Positions 38,701 to 51,900 of a DNA stretch of 64,000 nt are shown in pieces. This DNA is from Onchocerca lupi (lineage: Eukaryota > Nematoda > Chromadorea > Rhabditida > Onchocercidae): the NCBI GenBank assembly GCA_028564675.1, contig JAOVVO010000067.1, forward strand, positions 62,001 to 126,000, given 5' to 3'. The stretch's first letter is position 1, and every line of letters starts with the position of its first letter. A program made the position numbers and the translations under genes. The notes below the pieces were generated by a model. The model made no database searches. It was not told the origin of the DNA and saw nothing but the letters and a program-made list of their open reading frames with translations.

Positions 38701-41700
38701 GGCTTTTAAATAAACCAATTTTTGAAATCTTATGTATGTATATTTGAATTAATTTTGAAAGATTTCAAGAAATTTTTGGATCTTTGGAAATTGATCGTCC
38801 AATTAACGTAAAATTTTACAAGTTATGCTTAAAATTTATTTTGAAATTCAGGGTCGATTTTGTGAAAAAAAATGTCAGAAAGGGTTTTACGGTATAAACT
38901 GTGCTTCGAAATGCTTCTGTTACAATGACAATGAATGTGATCCGGTAACCGGAAATTGTCATTGTATTGGCTTTACGGGAAAACACTGTGAAGATCCATG
39001 CCCAGATGGTACATTTGGGGAAGAAGTAAGTATCATTCATGAGAATGATTAATTAGCTTAATTAGCCCAAACACATCATCAATTCATCTAGCTAGAGTTT
39101 CCAAACTTTCAATCCTTCTCTTCATCCTCTCAACTCGTCTCTAAAACGGTATGAAAACAACTAACTTAAGTTAATACTTCTTCCAAAAATCAAATAATTC
39201 AAATTATATGTATGCTCAGCTAAGAAACTAATACAAATAGCGCATGCATTGATATCAAATTAATTTCTTGAAATTAATGTTTTTAATTAATTAACAAATC
39301 TTTAATTAACACATGTCAATTATCCATTTATCAAATAATCTCGTTTCATTGTGCACAAAAATGCAATTGTATAAACGAAGCACGTTGCCATCCGATCAAT
39401 GGAACATGCATTTGTTTGGAAGGATTTCAAGGAGAACGATGTGATGAGAAAAGTACAATTTAAATTGTTAACTTTTCTTCATTTTTTAATTAAATTAATT
39501 CCCTCTCATTTACAAAAGTAATTTCACGGAATTCCTTTGACTAATTAATTTATCTGAAAGGTTGATTATTTTTGTTTCAATCTTTTTTTTTCTTTTTTTT
39601 TTTAAATCAAACTTCCTAAAATTCTTCAATTTCAATCTTTCAATGCTTTTAATATGATTACTTTTTGGTTTACTCTTAAAATTATAGTTTGTCCATTTGA
39701 TCGTTTTGGACCAAATTGTGAGAATGAATGTGCTTGCAATCGGAAGAATACAAAATTGTAAGTTTTAAAAGCCTAAAATTAGCATTTTGCAAATTTCTGC
39801 TCCTTTCTATTGATTTTCTTTTATTTTCTGTATTTAAATGATTGAATTCATTCCAAATATTTTCAGATGTCATCCCACCATCGGTTTCTGTAGCTGTCAT
39901 GCAGGTTACACGGGAGCAGGTTGTAATTCGCCATGTCCAACATCATATTACGGTGAAAATTGTGAGAAAAAGTGCGAGTGCAATCTGAATACCGGTTCGC
40001 AGTGTGATCCGGTCACTGGACAATGCATTTGCGCTGCTGGGTATCAGGGAATTCGGTAAGGCTTGACAGTTCATTCTGGCTTAATTTCCCGGTTTTAAGA
40101 TCAGAGAACTTTAAATTTCGATGCTTTTTTTACTATTGAAATTTTCTAATTGAATTGTTTTTGTTAATTATTGAGTTTTTACTCGAATATTTAATACGTT
40201 TCGCGTAAGTTGACTTAATTTTGCAAAATTTTGAAAAGTTGAACTCTTTCAAAATTCTTTTTCAGTTGTGATGAAAAATGCCCTGAAGGTCTATTTGGTA
40301 TGAACTGTGAATCGAAGTGCAATTGCAAAAACGGTGCTTCGTGCGATCATCGTTTTGGTACTTGTAACTGCACTGCTGGTAGGTTACTTTCTTTTATTCT
40401 ATTACTTTTATTTGGACTTTTTTTTGAAACTTTTTTTCAAAACTTCTTGTATTGTCAATTCAGATCATAGTATTGGTTGCAATCTAATCATGTATGATAA
40501 AAGATGAGATAATGATAACTTCGAAATATAACAATAAAACAATTTTAGGTTGGCGAGGACCGCAATGCAATCTGCCTTGTTGGGCTGGTCATGGCAATGC
40601 AAATTGTAAGGCATGCAACTGCAAAAATGATGCTGGTTGCGATCCATTAACTGGTGAATGCATTTGCACGCCTGGATGGACTGGAAAAAGTTGCGAAGTA
40701 CCATGCAGCAAAGTTAGAGCTTAATTTTTCATTATTTACTTATTGAATGTACGAAAAAAATAATGATTATTCGGTACCTGATACATTGTACTAAAGTATA
40801 ACAAATGCATTATCAATAATGATGCATTGATAAGGCATTTAATCATATCATTTTAGACTATCATTATCATCAAATTATTCGTTCTATGGACAGGTTTAAT
40901 TTGTCTTTGAATCTGTAGTTTTATTATGATTTTAGAATTCCTATGGAATTAATTGCTCGCAAGAATGTCAATGTAAGAATGGTGCCATATGTGATTCAGT
41001 AAATGGTGAATGCATTTGTGTAGATGGATGGACTGGTTGGTTTCAAATTTAAATTGTAATTTCAACAAATCTAAGTTTCATTTTAAAACTAATGGAAGGG
41101 CACAAAATTTGAAAATTTCAAGTAAATTAATTCTTAATCAATTATAAGCATTTTTCCAAAAATAAATCCCTTTTCAGGATCAGACTGCTCAGTGTTATGT
41201 CCTTCGGAAGAAAAAAAGGATTGCTTGGGTTCATGTCCATGTGTTCATGGAGTTTGTGTGGGAGGTTTCGAGAAATGTGATTGTCAACCAGGATATACCG
41301 GTCATATGTGTGACAAGGGTGAGAGAAATTATAATTATGTAATGTAGGGCAAAGATTTCTAATAATATTTTTTAGGATTTTATAAGAAATTTCAAGGTTT
41401 TTTTTATTTGAATTTCGGTTTCAAATTTTCTTTAAAAACTTTAAGCATTTTTTCGAAGAAGCTATCGAGAAAATTTTCAACGGGAAGTTAATTATTTTAA
41501 GAAAATGTATGAGGCAGAAAAAAAAGACCAACAATTGTTGGCCTAAATTGGGACAAGACATCCAGGCCACAAGTGCTGGTTTTTTTTTTTTTTTTTTCAA
41601 GTAAAACTTTGCCTGATTTATTCCACAATTTGTCTTGGCTTTCAACTGTCAGTCGGAAGTAGCGAGTGAAATGTTGCAACTCAGATTTCCACCGATGTTT

Positions 41701-44700
41701 ATTCTCCTAATTCGAAACCTCCATATGTATATGTATTTTAGCTGCTGTTTATAAATTTCATTTTGCTTATTACTTATTGGCTTATCGACTTATCACTTAT
41801 CACTGAAATTCTAAACATATGTTTCTTCTATTTTTTTATTTGCAGTTATCAATTTTGTTCAAATTTTTCAGAATGTCCTTTCGGTACTTACGGCAAGAAA
41901 TGTGCGCAAAAGTGCGCCTGTATTCATGGATGTGACCCACGTACGGGTGCGTGTTTACAGTGTCCACCCGGACGAAGTGGTGTACTTTGTGAGCAAAGTT
42001 GCCCATTAAAAATGTGGGGTGAAAAATGCATGAATCATTGCGATTGTGCGGAAAGTGCAGAGTGCGACAGTATTGATGGCAGCTGTCAGTGTTACAACGG
42101 TTTCACCGGTGTAAGATGTAACCGAGGTATCTGAGATTACACCTATCTCTCATATATTCCAGGCTAATCAGCTAATCTTCTACGACTGCGAATCGATCAA
42201 ATTTGCAAAATTTGATAAACTGAAAAAGAAACTCCTTAGCTTGGATGATGAAAGAATTGTTTAGAGTTTGGCTTTTGTTCCTAAATTGCTGTCAAATTCC
42301 GGTTGCTACAAAGTAATAGATATCCAGTAGTTATGATCAGATTTTAACGGAATTGATTAGAAGCAAATTACAGCATGTCCTAAAGATAAATGGGGTGTAA
42401 ATTGCTCGCAAACATGCAGTCAGTGCAAGAATAATGGTAAATGCGATCCGGTAGACGGTGAATGTCGTTGTCCGGCTGGTTTTATGGGAGAAAATTGCGA
42501 ATTAAGTTAGTTTCTGTTTTTAAAAAATACGAATTCTTAAAATGATGAAAGATTCCATTTCCCTTTGAGTCTAATTATCTCGAGACTAAAATGGTACTTC
42601 GAGACTGCACTGTTTCACATTTGATATACTTGCAATCTTTTTATTGCACTATTAAACAGAATTATTCATATATTGCAAGTTGAATTACAGTAGAATTTCG
42701 ATGATATAATGCATGCATTGCATATTTGCACGAGATATTTTGAGTTTGTATTTAAAGTTAAATTGAAATTTACAAAATTTTACAGGTTGTGGAGTGGATC
42801 GATGGGGTATGGATTGCATGAAAGAATGCAAATGTGCAAGTGATCGCAAATTGTGCAATCCAGTCACCGGTATTTGCCATTGTGCTCCTGGTAATTTCTT
42901 AAATCTTTGAAAAAATGTTGAAATTGTTTGAAATTTTCATTCCCTTTCTATTTTATTACATGATAAACGGATAGGATTAAAAAATACATGTATTTTTGCA
43001 GGTCTTATGGGTGATCTTTGCAATCGATATTGTCCGGAAGGTTCATGGGGTCCAGATTGTGCTTTTCGATGTTCTTGTAAAATGGAAAATTCAAAATGCC
43101 AAGCAACTTCGGGTAATTGTATCTGCCATCCAGGTTTCACCGGACCACAATGCGATCAAGGTCAATAATTTTGAAAAGTTTCGGAAGTCTCTTTTCTTTT
43201 TTTATTCAACCAGATATATGCTTTGTAACATGCAAATGTTTTTTTCAAGCCAAATATCGTTTTTAAATGCGTTCTTTTTTTTTTTTTTTAATAGAATACC
43301 TAGTCACTTATTTGATAGTTACCTTTTATAGCTTGTCCTGAAGGTTTCTGGGGCGAGCAGTGTGCGAATGCTTGCGATTGCGGTGAGGATATTTGCGACC
43401 CAGTAGTTGGTTGTTGCAACAAAAACGATGATCTCTGTGGTGCTAACAGTATAAAGTTTTCTTCTTTCTTTAATAGAGCAATATCAAAAACTTGGAGAAA
43501 ATTGAGAAAAAAATGTAACGATTGCCAGTCATATATGTTTAGTCCATATTACCATTTAGAATCTTAAGAAAAATAAGATGTTTATAGAATAGCAATTTGC
43601 TCTTAAAATACTAAGTTAAAACAGTTAAACAAGTAAAACTAAGTTTCTTTCACTTGAATTCATGGCAAATTCATTCGGTATCACTTGTGATACCAATAAT
43701 TTGAATTTCAAATAAAAATTCTTGATGAAATTAACAGATCGATATTTCATCGCAGCCTCTATCTTTTTCTTTTATCCTCTGAAAGTTCAAATGTTAAATT
43801 CTATAATGATCTTGCCATCACTATAACTTTAGAGTATTGTTTCAGTTCTAATTGTTATTTCTTAGTAAAAATTCAGAATTGAAGTACCATATGCCGGAAA
43901 AACGCAGTGTGATGGCAACCATCACGTCAATTATCGGTATTCTGATTGTAATAACTACTGCTCTCGCAGCACTTGCTATCTATTATCGACGAAAATATAT
44001 GAGAGAACGTGATCCGGTCGTTCCGACTATCACGTAAGCTAATTACGTTTCTGCCAGTCAAGAATTGAAAATATTTACATAATCTGAAAAAATGGTAATT
44101 TATACATACTTTCAGGATATCAGCAAATTTGCTAATTTCTCGTATCTTCTTTCAAATTGCCTCTTTCCTCTCACTTTTCTTCTGGTTGTGGATTTTATTC
44201 CACTAATTAGCGTTTTACATTTGCTTTAAAGAAATAGAAAAACAGTTAGCATAAATTGACGAGTGCATTGATTAACACGCACGCTCTTCAAGAATTTGGC
44301 CTTATTTACGTGAAAGTTGTGTCCAAACAGATGGCTTCCGCAATAGATTTGTGAGACTGTTTTGGTGTAATTGAAATAATCGCGCAAAAACTTTCCATAA
44401 AAGCTTTGATAAACTTCAGTATATTATTTATGGAATTCATTAGAAATAAAATAATGAAATAATTGATGATTTCAGTTACATTCCAACGGCGATAAATAGC
44501 GAACCGATTATAACGAAGAATCAGTTCAACAATCCGCTTTATAGAAGGACAGCCGGAACTGCAGCAGATGATCAGTCTGCAATGAAGAATAATAAATCAG
44601 AGGATCTGAAGAATAATGAACGATCCGGTAGACTACAAAGTATGACATTTGGGTTTGAATTTAATTAATAATTGAAAATACTGGCTCAATTAATTAATGA

Positions 44701-45134
44701 TTGAATATTCGATCAAGTCTCACTCAAGTTTTGTTCTCAATAAGGCAAAGCACTTGTTTCTCATTTCATCTTCTTTACTTACTTCAAACATCTATAGAAG
44801 CATAAAACATTTACTTTTCCTCGTATTATTCAGATGATTATGCCAAATTCGATGGTGTATATTCAGAAATTGATTCATCAATCAGTAGTGATAGTCCTGG
44901 GAATTCTAGAAAGAGTAAGTCTTAGCGTCTAAAGCTAACTTTTTTGCTACATAACTCTCTAAATACATCCTTCTTACTTTTTTCTCCTCCGAAATTCAAT
45001 TTGAAAAATAGCTAGGAATCAAATTTCAAATTCAATTTTAATACTTGATCCATTTTTCTTTTTTTTTTTTTTTTATTTCAGGTGTTCATGATTATGAAAT
45101 ACCGAATAGTACGACAAAAAGAAGTAAATCGTGA
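35778..45134 (+). CDS. ced-1: CED-1/Draper/MEGF10-type engulfment receptor (complete, about 1015 aa)
   Basis: Single-pass receptor for apoptotic-cell corpses. Exons: 35778-35881, 36346-36447, 36788-36891, 37419-37511, 37672-37773, 37909-38075, 38218-38316, 38852-39025, 39350-39452, 39688-39757, 39867-40055, 40266-40378, 40549-40712, 40936-41035, 41178-41318, 41872-42126, 42374-42505, 42786-42890, 43002-43160, 43332-43448, 43877-44033, 44476-44639, 44834-44914, 45082-45134. Order: signal peptide (MYNLFKLLLITVASFIKLAC), EMI region (VCTVPIE to TVYVKQCCDGYVK), about 17 EGF/laminin-type modules with the recurring C-x-x-G-x-x-G/C-D-P-x-x-G-x-C pattern, a broken last module ending CDPVVGCCNKNDD, a membrane helix (IIGILIVITTALAALAIYY) and a tail with FNNPLY (NPxY, the CED-6/GULP site), YSEI and DYEIP. 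Length is close to C. elegans CED-1 (1111). Phases close throughout, but the acceptor at 39350 is not AG. Reading past 44639 gives a shorter tail ending at 44668. Confidence 0.93.
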
Positions 45135-45951
45135 ATGGGAAATGTTGGATTTGAAACTTCCAACTTTCTTGCTGATCACAACTTCTACTGTCAATTCACT
45201 TGCTCAGTTCTTCTGCTCAGTCATCATTGTTGTTCAGTTTCCATATTATTTATTTCGGAATATAAACATTGGACAATTTTTTCAAGACAACTGATGGATA
45301 TTTCATAAAATAATTATGCTCAAAAAATAAATAATATGATATTTGATGTTGAGTTGAACTGAACAAAAGTTTAGAATTTAGAATTTTCTTTTTTTTATTT
45401 TTGAAAATCAATATTGCCACTTTTCATACGGTGTGAGTTTTTAACTTTTTTTTTCAAAGCACGATTGTGAAGTCTTTTTGCTAGTGTATAGTTTATATTG
45501 ATTTATGTTGCAAGTAGAGTCACATTGTTTCATCTAGATCTTGATGTAATCAATTGCTTTATAAAATATGGATACCCCCGCGAACTCCCGGACTGAGGAG
45601 TCATGCTATCCAGACTACAATCCTTCAAGTCGATTATCTTGACGAAATCTACATTTTTTATATTATAAGTATATTACAACTAGTCAATGATTGAATCGTT
45701 TTGCAATATATTTCATTGATAACAATAATCATTGCCACTGATATATGGAAATTTTTTGATTGTTCAGATTATTCTTCTATCGATTATGCTATCTCAGTGA
45801 CGTTATATTTATCCGAACAGCGTATATTAGGCGGATACCACTGAAAACGTCAATTTTATATGATTCTACCAGTGAAGATATGAATTCTGCATGATTCTAC
45901 CAGAAGATGTGAATTCCGTATGATTCTGATAAGGCAGGGCTATCAATCAAA
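45135..45951. other. 3' flank of the ced-1-type gene
   Basis: Probable 3' UTR and intergenic sequence. It contains the GC-rich stem-loop described separately and near-duplicate GATTCTACCAG / TATGATTCT blocks at 45855-45925. Confidence 0.45.
45569..45651 (+). ncRNA. GC-rich stem-loop with a partial hammerhead-like core
   Basis: In very AT-rich sequence, TGGATA (45569) pairs with TATCCA (45607) and, inside, ACTCC (45584) pairs with GGAGT (45597) around an 8-nt loop. In an alternative fold, CTGAGGA (45593-45599), GTCA/TGAC (45600 and 45640), GAAA (45644-45647) and TGGAT/ATCTA (45569 and 45647) sit in the order of a type III hammerhead core, with ATA as cleavage triplet. Stem I (45575-45592) pairs poorly, so an active ribozyme is doubtful. 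Confidence 0.25.
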
Positions 45952-46786
45952 TTAAGCAAATGAAATGGAATAAGCTGTTACACTCTTTAACTTAATTTTC
46001 TTTTTGTAATCAAATTTTATCAATTGTTCAGCCTTTTCAAAGACAAATTGTGCAGCATTTTCATCAATCTTTTTCGAGTGTGACACCTTCAACAAAGCGA
46101 ATTTAGCTGAGCCATCGTATTTGCTGAGTGTCTGCTAAAACAGATATAAAAACTGTTATCGAAGATTATCAATTATGGAGCAATGATCAGCATTAAAATG
46201 TTAGCGTTATTCAAATGCTACCACTCTAAAATTAATTCAAACCAGTGAACTATGCAATTTTTCGAGGAAACGGAGAGAGAGATAGACTTATTTTCACTTC
46301 TCTTTCATAAGCAGATTATTTTTTATTACCTTTGAAGAAATTTTTTTAATATTCTCTGAAGGTTCGATATTTTTATAATTATCAAGATCTCAAATTAAAT
46401 TTCGAAATTGTACCAATTTCATTAAACAAATGATGTAGATATCTTAAATACAACATTAATTATGTTAATGAGATCACTTGCATTTGCTTTTCATATCAGC
46501 TTTTTACATCTGTATGAATGTCTGGTCACTGCTTTTCTTGATAGTCAATTTAAATTTTTTTTCTTCTCATATCGAAACGATTCCAAGGATTAATTGAAAA
46601 CTGCCAAAAATTGTTCCCTATACAAGCTATTTTTGTTCTTCATGTCAACAGCAATTTATATAAATTTTTAAAGTTGTAAATTACTTATCATTGAAGCATG
46701 TTTAGTGATTCTAGAAATCAGATAAATTGAAGATTCAGCTTCTTTTCATACCATACGTACAGGATAATTTATAGCAATGTCCTCTT
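45952..46786 (-). CDS. Possible C-terminal exons of an unrecognised minus-strand gene
   Basis: The terminal exon candidate 46134-45952 follows a good acceptor (TTTTTATATCTGTTTTAG) and gives 60 residues (QTLSKYDGSAKFALLKVSHS, then a Lys-rich stretch with EKAEQLIKFDYKKK, ending SISFA). A 35-nt exon candidate, 46786-46752 (EDIAINYPVRM), lies between a TCTCAG acceptor and a GTATGA donor and joins it in phase. No certain upstream exon or start was found. One coding-like block near 46960-46895 joins only through a weak donor. No family is recognised, and a chance open frame cannot be excluded. Confidence 0.25.
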
Positions 46787-47500
46787 CTGAGAGTAAAATT
46801 AATAATTTATCTGTTGTTCTTGTTTCATCTTTTCATTTACTTAAATTCCTGTTCGATCTAAAGCTATTCTTCGATTTCTGCGATTTGTAAAAATTTACAC
46901 GAAATAGGGTAACTTTTCAGTAACCAAGCGTTATCTGTGTCATCTGTTTGACTATCAACAATAGAAAGCATGTTATTGAATGAATTATTGTAATCAAAAA
47001 ACTGGCGGTAATTTTTAAAGTAATTAGCAGTTTAACTATCAGCAAGTTTGTTATTGCATAAACTTATTTTTGTTGAACATATTTAATATAATTAATAACA
47101 ATGACTCAAACTAATAAATCAGAATTACTTTTTTGAGAACTATGGCAAAAAGTTGCAGAGAATTAATAATAGTTGCCAAGAAATGGGTTCTAATTTGGCA
47201 AAAGTTGGAGAGTACATTGAAAGAATAATGGATAATTGTAATTTTCGATATAGTTCTTAATATATTTCATCACAGCCATAAATAAATCATTAAAACTGGA
47301 ATCAGCCCAGAAATTTTTATGTACCATTGTTCGTAAAATTTTAGTGATTAAAAAAGTTGTCATCGATTTGGGTAAATGATAAGCTATCAGTAAACTAGTA
47401 ATTTGCTGAAAGGGAAACTATCATATGTCAATTCATAACTAAACGAAACATTAAGAAATAGATATAATGCGGTAAAACAAATAATCTACGTAAATAAAAT
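46787..47500. other. Intergenic, weak open segments only
   Basis: A 41-codon open block on the plus strand (about 47132-47260, containing NYGKKLQRINNSCQEMGSN) looks amphipathic but has no usable start or family. Nothing else was seen. Confidence 0.35.
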
Positions 47501-47509
47501 CTGTATAAA

Positions 47510-48960
47510 TAAAATTGTGAATCGTTGCTGTATTTTATTACGTAATTTTGCAACCTCTTTACCGATTGCTTTCAAATTTTGATATAATCTTGCATTCCAT
47601 TCAATAGGCGCTCTTTTTTATACAGAGATATTTATCCTTTTTCACGTGTCACGCCCTGTGACAGGTAAAAGTAAATAAGAGAACTAAAATTTTTTACTCG
47701 CCCTATGACCCGTCCTCACGCCTTCTCATGAACGAAAAAATTTGTTGACCACGCCTTCGTCAGGAAATAAAATTTATTGGCTGCTTCTGCTTTCTGCATT
47801 CATCGCGCTTACTTCCTGCATTCATTTTTACACAATGTTTCAAATTCTACACCGATTGATTTGCAATACAAAGTTGCATTCGAATAGGAGCGTGTTTAAA
47901 CTTTCTCTTTTACTTGCTGCTTCGTGAAGAATACAGTTGCATCGCAGAAATATCGAGGTCATAATAGTGTATATTGTTCAAGCAATTTGTGGATTACTTC
48001 TTGACTTCCAATATTAGCTCGTGTCTTGGATTGCCTCTTTGTCGTAAATTTCGTTGTTCACTTTGACACAACGTTTCAAGTTTTTATTTATTGATTTGAA
48101 ATTTTGACACAACACTGCATTTAAATAACCGCGTGTTTGCATATAGATAAACTTCCTTTTTGTTACATTTCCATAAGGATAAACATATTTCTTGCCAAAA
48201 CGCCGTAAGGGTAAATATGTTTCCCGCCAAAACGCTCCGACTAATAAATAAACAAAGTGAGATCAGCCAATCATGAGGTACTATTGGGGATCATAAAAGG
48301 AGGAGGAGTCACGGAAGGATTTAAAGGGTTCGATTTTGGAGAATGAAATTTAAGCTTTTCATTTATTTTTTGATTTGTAGTGGATGTCGTTGCTTTGCAG
48401 AAATGTCGAGATCATGATAATTTATGATGAAATGTTTCGTTCAAGCAATTTATGGATTAAATCCCTGACTTATAATATTAGGTCGTGTCTTGGATTAACT
48501 CTTTGTTGTAAATGTTCATTGTTCATTTTGACACAAAGTTTCACGTTTTCGTCCGTTGATTTGAAATTTTGACACAACGATGCATTCTATTAGGCACGTT
48601 TTATATAGATATATCCTTTTTTTTTTTACCTTTATACTTATGACAAATAAAAGTAAGTGAGCAGACTGAATCTATTAACCACGCTTACCTTTCTGCAAAG
48701 TGGACGTAGCCTTCAGTATTCAACGCTTAGTAGGCTCGGTAAAGTATGCGCTTATTCTAATGCAACGTTCTGTCCAAATTTCAAAGCAGTAGATAAGGAC
48801 TTTCCGATATTTAAGATTTTGAATAAATATAGATAAGTGTTGTTCAAGAATTTTCACATATTTAAGAAGTTTCGGAGGTCTGAGATTTTGAACAAACGAA
48901 CATTTACATTTCTATTTATATGGACTAGCTGTATATAAATAAAAATGTAAAACGGATAGA
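47510..48960. mobile_element. Cluster of Helitron-like fragments with an internal tandem duplication
   Basis: Shared pieces identify this as the family seen at 30.6-33.3 kb: TTTTTCACGTGTCACG (about 47639), GAAATTTTGACACAAC (48097 and 48563), ATCGAGGTCAT..TTCAAGCAATTT (47953 and 48408, reverse match to 32815-32880) and AAGATTTTGAA blocks (48800-48890, same sense as 33100-33160). Two copies of about 230 bp (47935-48170 and 48393-48625) lie about 460 bp apart. A TCTATATA-type terminus faces left near 48922, next to CTAG, and another (TATATAAATAAAAATG) begins near 48933. No intact transposition gene is present. Confidence 0.65.
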
Positions 48961-51900
48961 GAAGCGTGGCGGTTAAATAAAATCGTTTGCAATTATATAG
49001 GCATACTGTATTTGGATATAAAAGTGTGATTTGATTTTGTTTGAGTCGAAGTATTATTATATTATAAGTATACTCTTGAAAATATTGAAATATCGAATTC
49101 ATTCATTTTTCGTTTTCTTCATTTCCTATATCCTTTTGCTGTTTCATTCATTTTTCGAAAATTTAATTTTCGACATCCAAACTAAAAGTAATATATTTTC
49201 GTGCAGTTCTTTGCTTCTAGATCTCAAGTTATTTTAGCTTCTAAAATCAGACCTATATTTCTTTGAAAAGAGAACAATATTACTTCGTATTTTCTCCGTG
49301 CTTAGCAATCAAAATTCTTTAGCAATAATTTAGTTAGAAATTAAAGATTGTTGAACCAGAAGTTCCTGTAAACTCTGAAAGCCATAGTTCTCTTTATTAA
49401 AACAAGCTCTTTCGTAAATTCTTTCTATCTAATAAGTATGTGAAGCGACTGATAACATCACTATACTGCCGAAATAGTTTACTAATCATTCAACTGATAG
49501 ATATCATAATAAAATCACATGATTTCCTGAAATTCCGAAAAGAAGAGAATTTAATTATTATTTTAATCTGATATAACAAGAATTTATCTGAAGTCAAGAA
49601 TAAAGTGATGGATTGTTGGCACTTATTTGAGAAACTAATTTCTCTTGTCTTAATAACCTTTTAAACAACTTTTTCTGGCTGCAAAGTTCGAGTGATACAA
49701 TGGATTCTTTCAGTTACAACATATTGAATCATTTTTGGAACTCATTGCCGAAAATTTCGAATATTTTTGACATGTTGATTTTCCTTTTAAAACATACATA
49801 TCAAATGAATTCAAAAGAAGAGTATAATTTGCGATAGCAGAATGTATATGCATCAGAATCACTTGACTGCATCAGAATCATTTGATTGCATCAGAATCAC
49901 TTCATCCTTGCAAAATTCCTTCATTTCTAGAAAAATTTTTCTCCACTTATACGTTAGGCATATATTTTCTGAATAAATAAATGATTTTTATCAAATCATT
50001 TTCCCATATAATATTTCGAAAAGATGCATTTATTGAAACATGGGAAATCGGTTTGCTTTTGATTTTTGTCTACTGAAAATTATTTTATTCTTTTTTGGTA
50101 TTGGTATTCGTATCATTTCCCATAAAGAATGTTAAGATCAAACTTTTCAGATTAAAATTTATTTTAATTTAAAATTATTTGTTTTTTACCATTTAGTATA
50201 TTACGAGAAAATCTTTGCAAAATTAAAAAAATTAAGATATTTACAAAAAGCAGAGAAAAAAAATTTGGTTAGCAGAAATTCGCGCTCTTTCTGAACTTCA
50301 AACTTTTTGCAATTTTTGAAAATCAATGTCATATACAAATGTTTAAAATGAGATACTTACCTATATATAAAAATAAGCATTAAAAAAAAAAATACGGTTT
50401 TTTACATCACAAAGCAATTTCAATGAAATGGAAGAAGCATCAGATCAATCAATTGTAGATATTCCTATCACTAAAATTCAGCTCTAAATGATAAGAGCGA
50501 ACTAAACTTCTTTCAAGTTTAGTTATTTCGCATTTATAAGTTTGCTTTCAAATATTTAAGATAGAATTATTATAATATGCGACTTTTATAAAAGTTTGAA
50601 ATCCAGCCGAAAAATTCAAAAATTGCAAAAAGTACGATTACGGAAAGTACCAAAAAGTACCATTACCAAGATCTGAGTACCACTTATTAGGTTGAATTTG
50701 ACACTGCATATTATTATATTAATTCCTTTTTAATTCTTTTGTAAAGAAGGAAAGCTATTTAAAGCTTAATTATGCTTCCTTGTTTTCTCAGCTGTTATTT
50801 ACTTCCCTTAAACACCAAATTAATACAAATTTTTAATTATTTAGATAGATTTCGTAAAATTTTACTAAAATTTCCAAATTAATTGATAATGATTTTTTTT
50901 CTCTCGATTTTTCAAAAAGATGTTAAATTAATTTGTAGATTTTATTTGTAGTTTTATTAGATTAAAAAGATTCCCGCAAAGTTTTACATTTGTTATTTTT
51001 AAACATTGATTTTCAGATTATTTATTTAGTCCATCGCTTCTAATTTATTCTATTTCAAATTTTTTGGCTGTGAACGAAACAAATAACAATGCCTTCATTT
51101 TCATCAAATGAGTCATCGATCAGAAATCTATTTCCAATTTTGTTTTCATAGCATATACAAAGTATTCTGTATATATTCATTGCTAATTTGTTTACTCTTT
51201 CATATGGAAAAGATGACAGGTGATTGATACTTATAGATCAACTGTTTTGAATTAATTCAACGATTAATCTTCATCAAAGTTCCAAATATGTTAAAATAAA
51301 ATGTCTCTTTTGCTATCGCAGAAGTGGCCTTCAAGTCACATTGTGTTAAACCATTCTGTGACTAATAAATGACTCATACTTTGAAGTATTTGATAATTCA
51401 GAAGAAAATTATCGAAGTTTTTGAACAAGCCTGTCTTACTGAAAAATAAGTAAGCAAATTTAATGAAGATCAATTACAATCTGTATTGTCTTTAAGCTTA
51501 GTAATGTTGATTTTAATGTCAAAGTGCATCATTTTTTCTGATAATGTTCAGTGTATTTATCATTTATCATTGACATTTTTTCAAAGGTCAAATGTGGTTA
51601 CTTTCTCAAAGGTTAAGTGTAATTATTTTTGTTAACCGCTTCATTCTCCGTAAGATTACTCCATACCATATGCTTCTGTTTCTGTTCCCAACATTGAAAA
51701 TAAACAAAAAATAGTAATCGATTTGCAGTCAAAACAAACTTCGACACTTTGCAGCAATGATAAATATGTTCGAAATATTTTTAAAGTGTTCCGAATTCTT
51801 TTTCTTCCAATAATGGTTGTGAACATTGTTACATTATTTGTATTTTCATGACTTAATTGATTTCTTCCGACAATTTTCATTCTTATTCACTTTTATTTCT

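Noticed and set aside
43852..44037. Starting the membrane exon of the ced-1-type gene at the TTAG near 43864.
   Set aside because: That acceptor puts a stop in frame. The AG at 43875-43876 restores phase 1, as in the paralogue.
45569..45651. tRNA gene in the GC-rich patch.
   Set aside because: No cloverleaf, no T-loop consensus and no acceptor stem.
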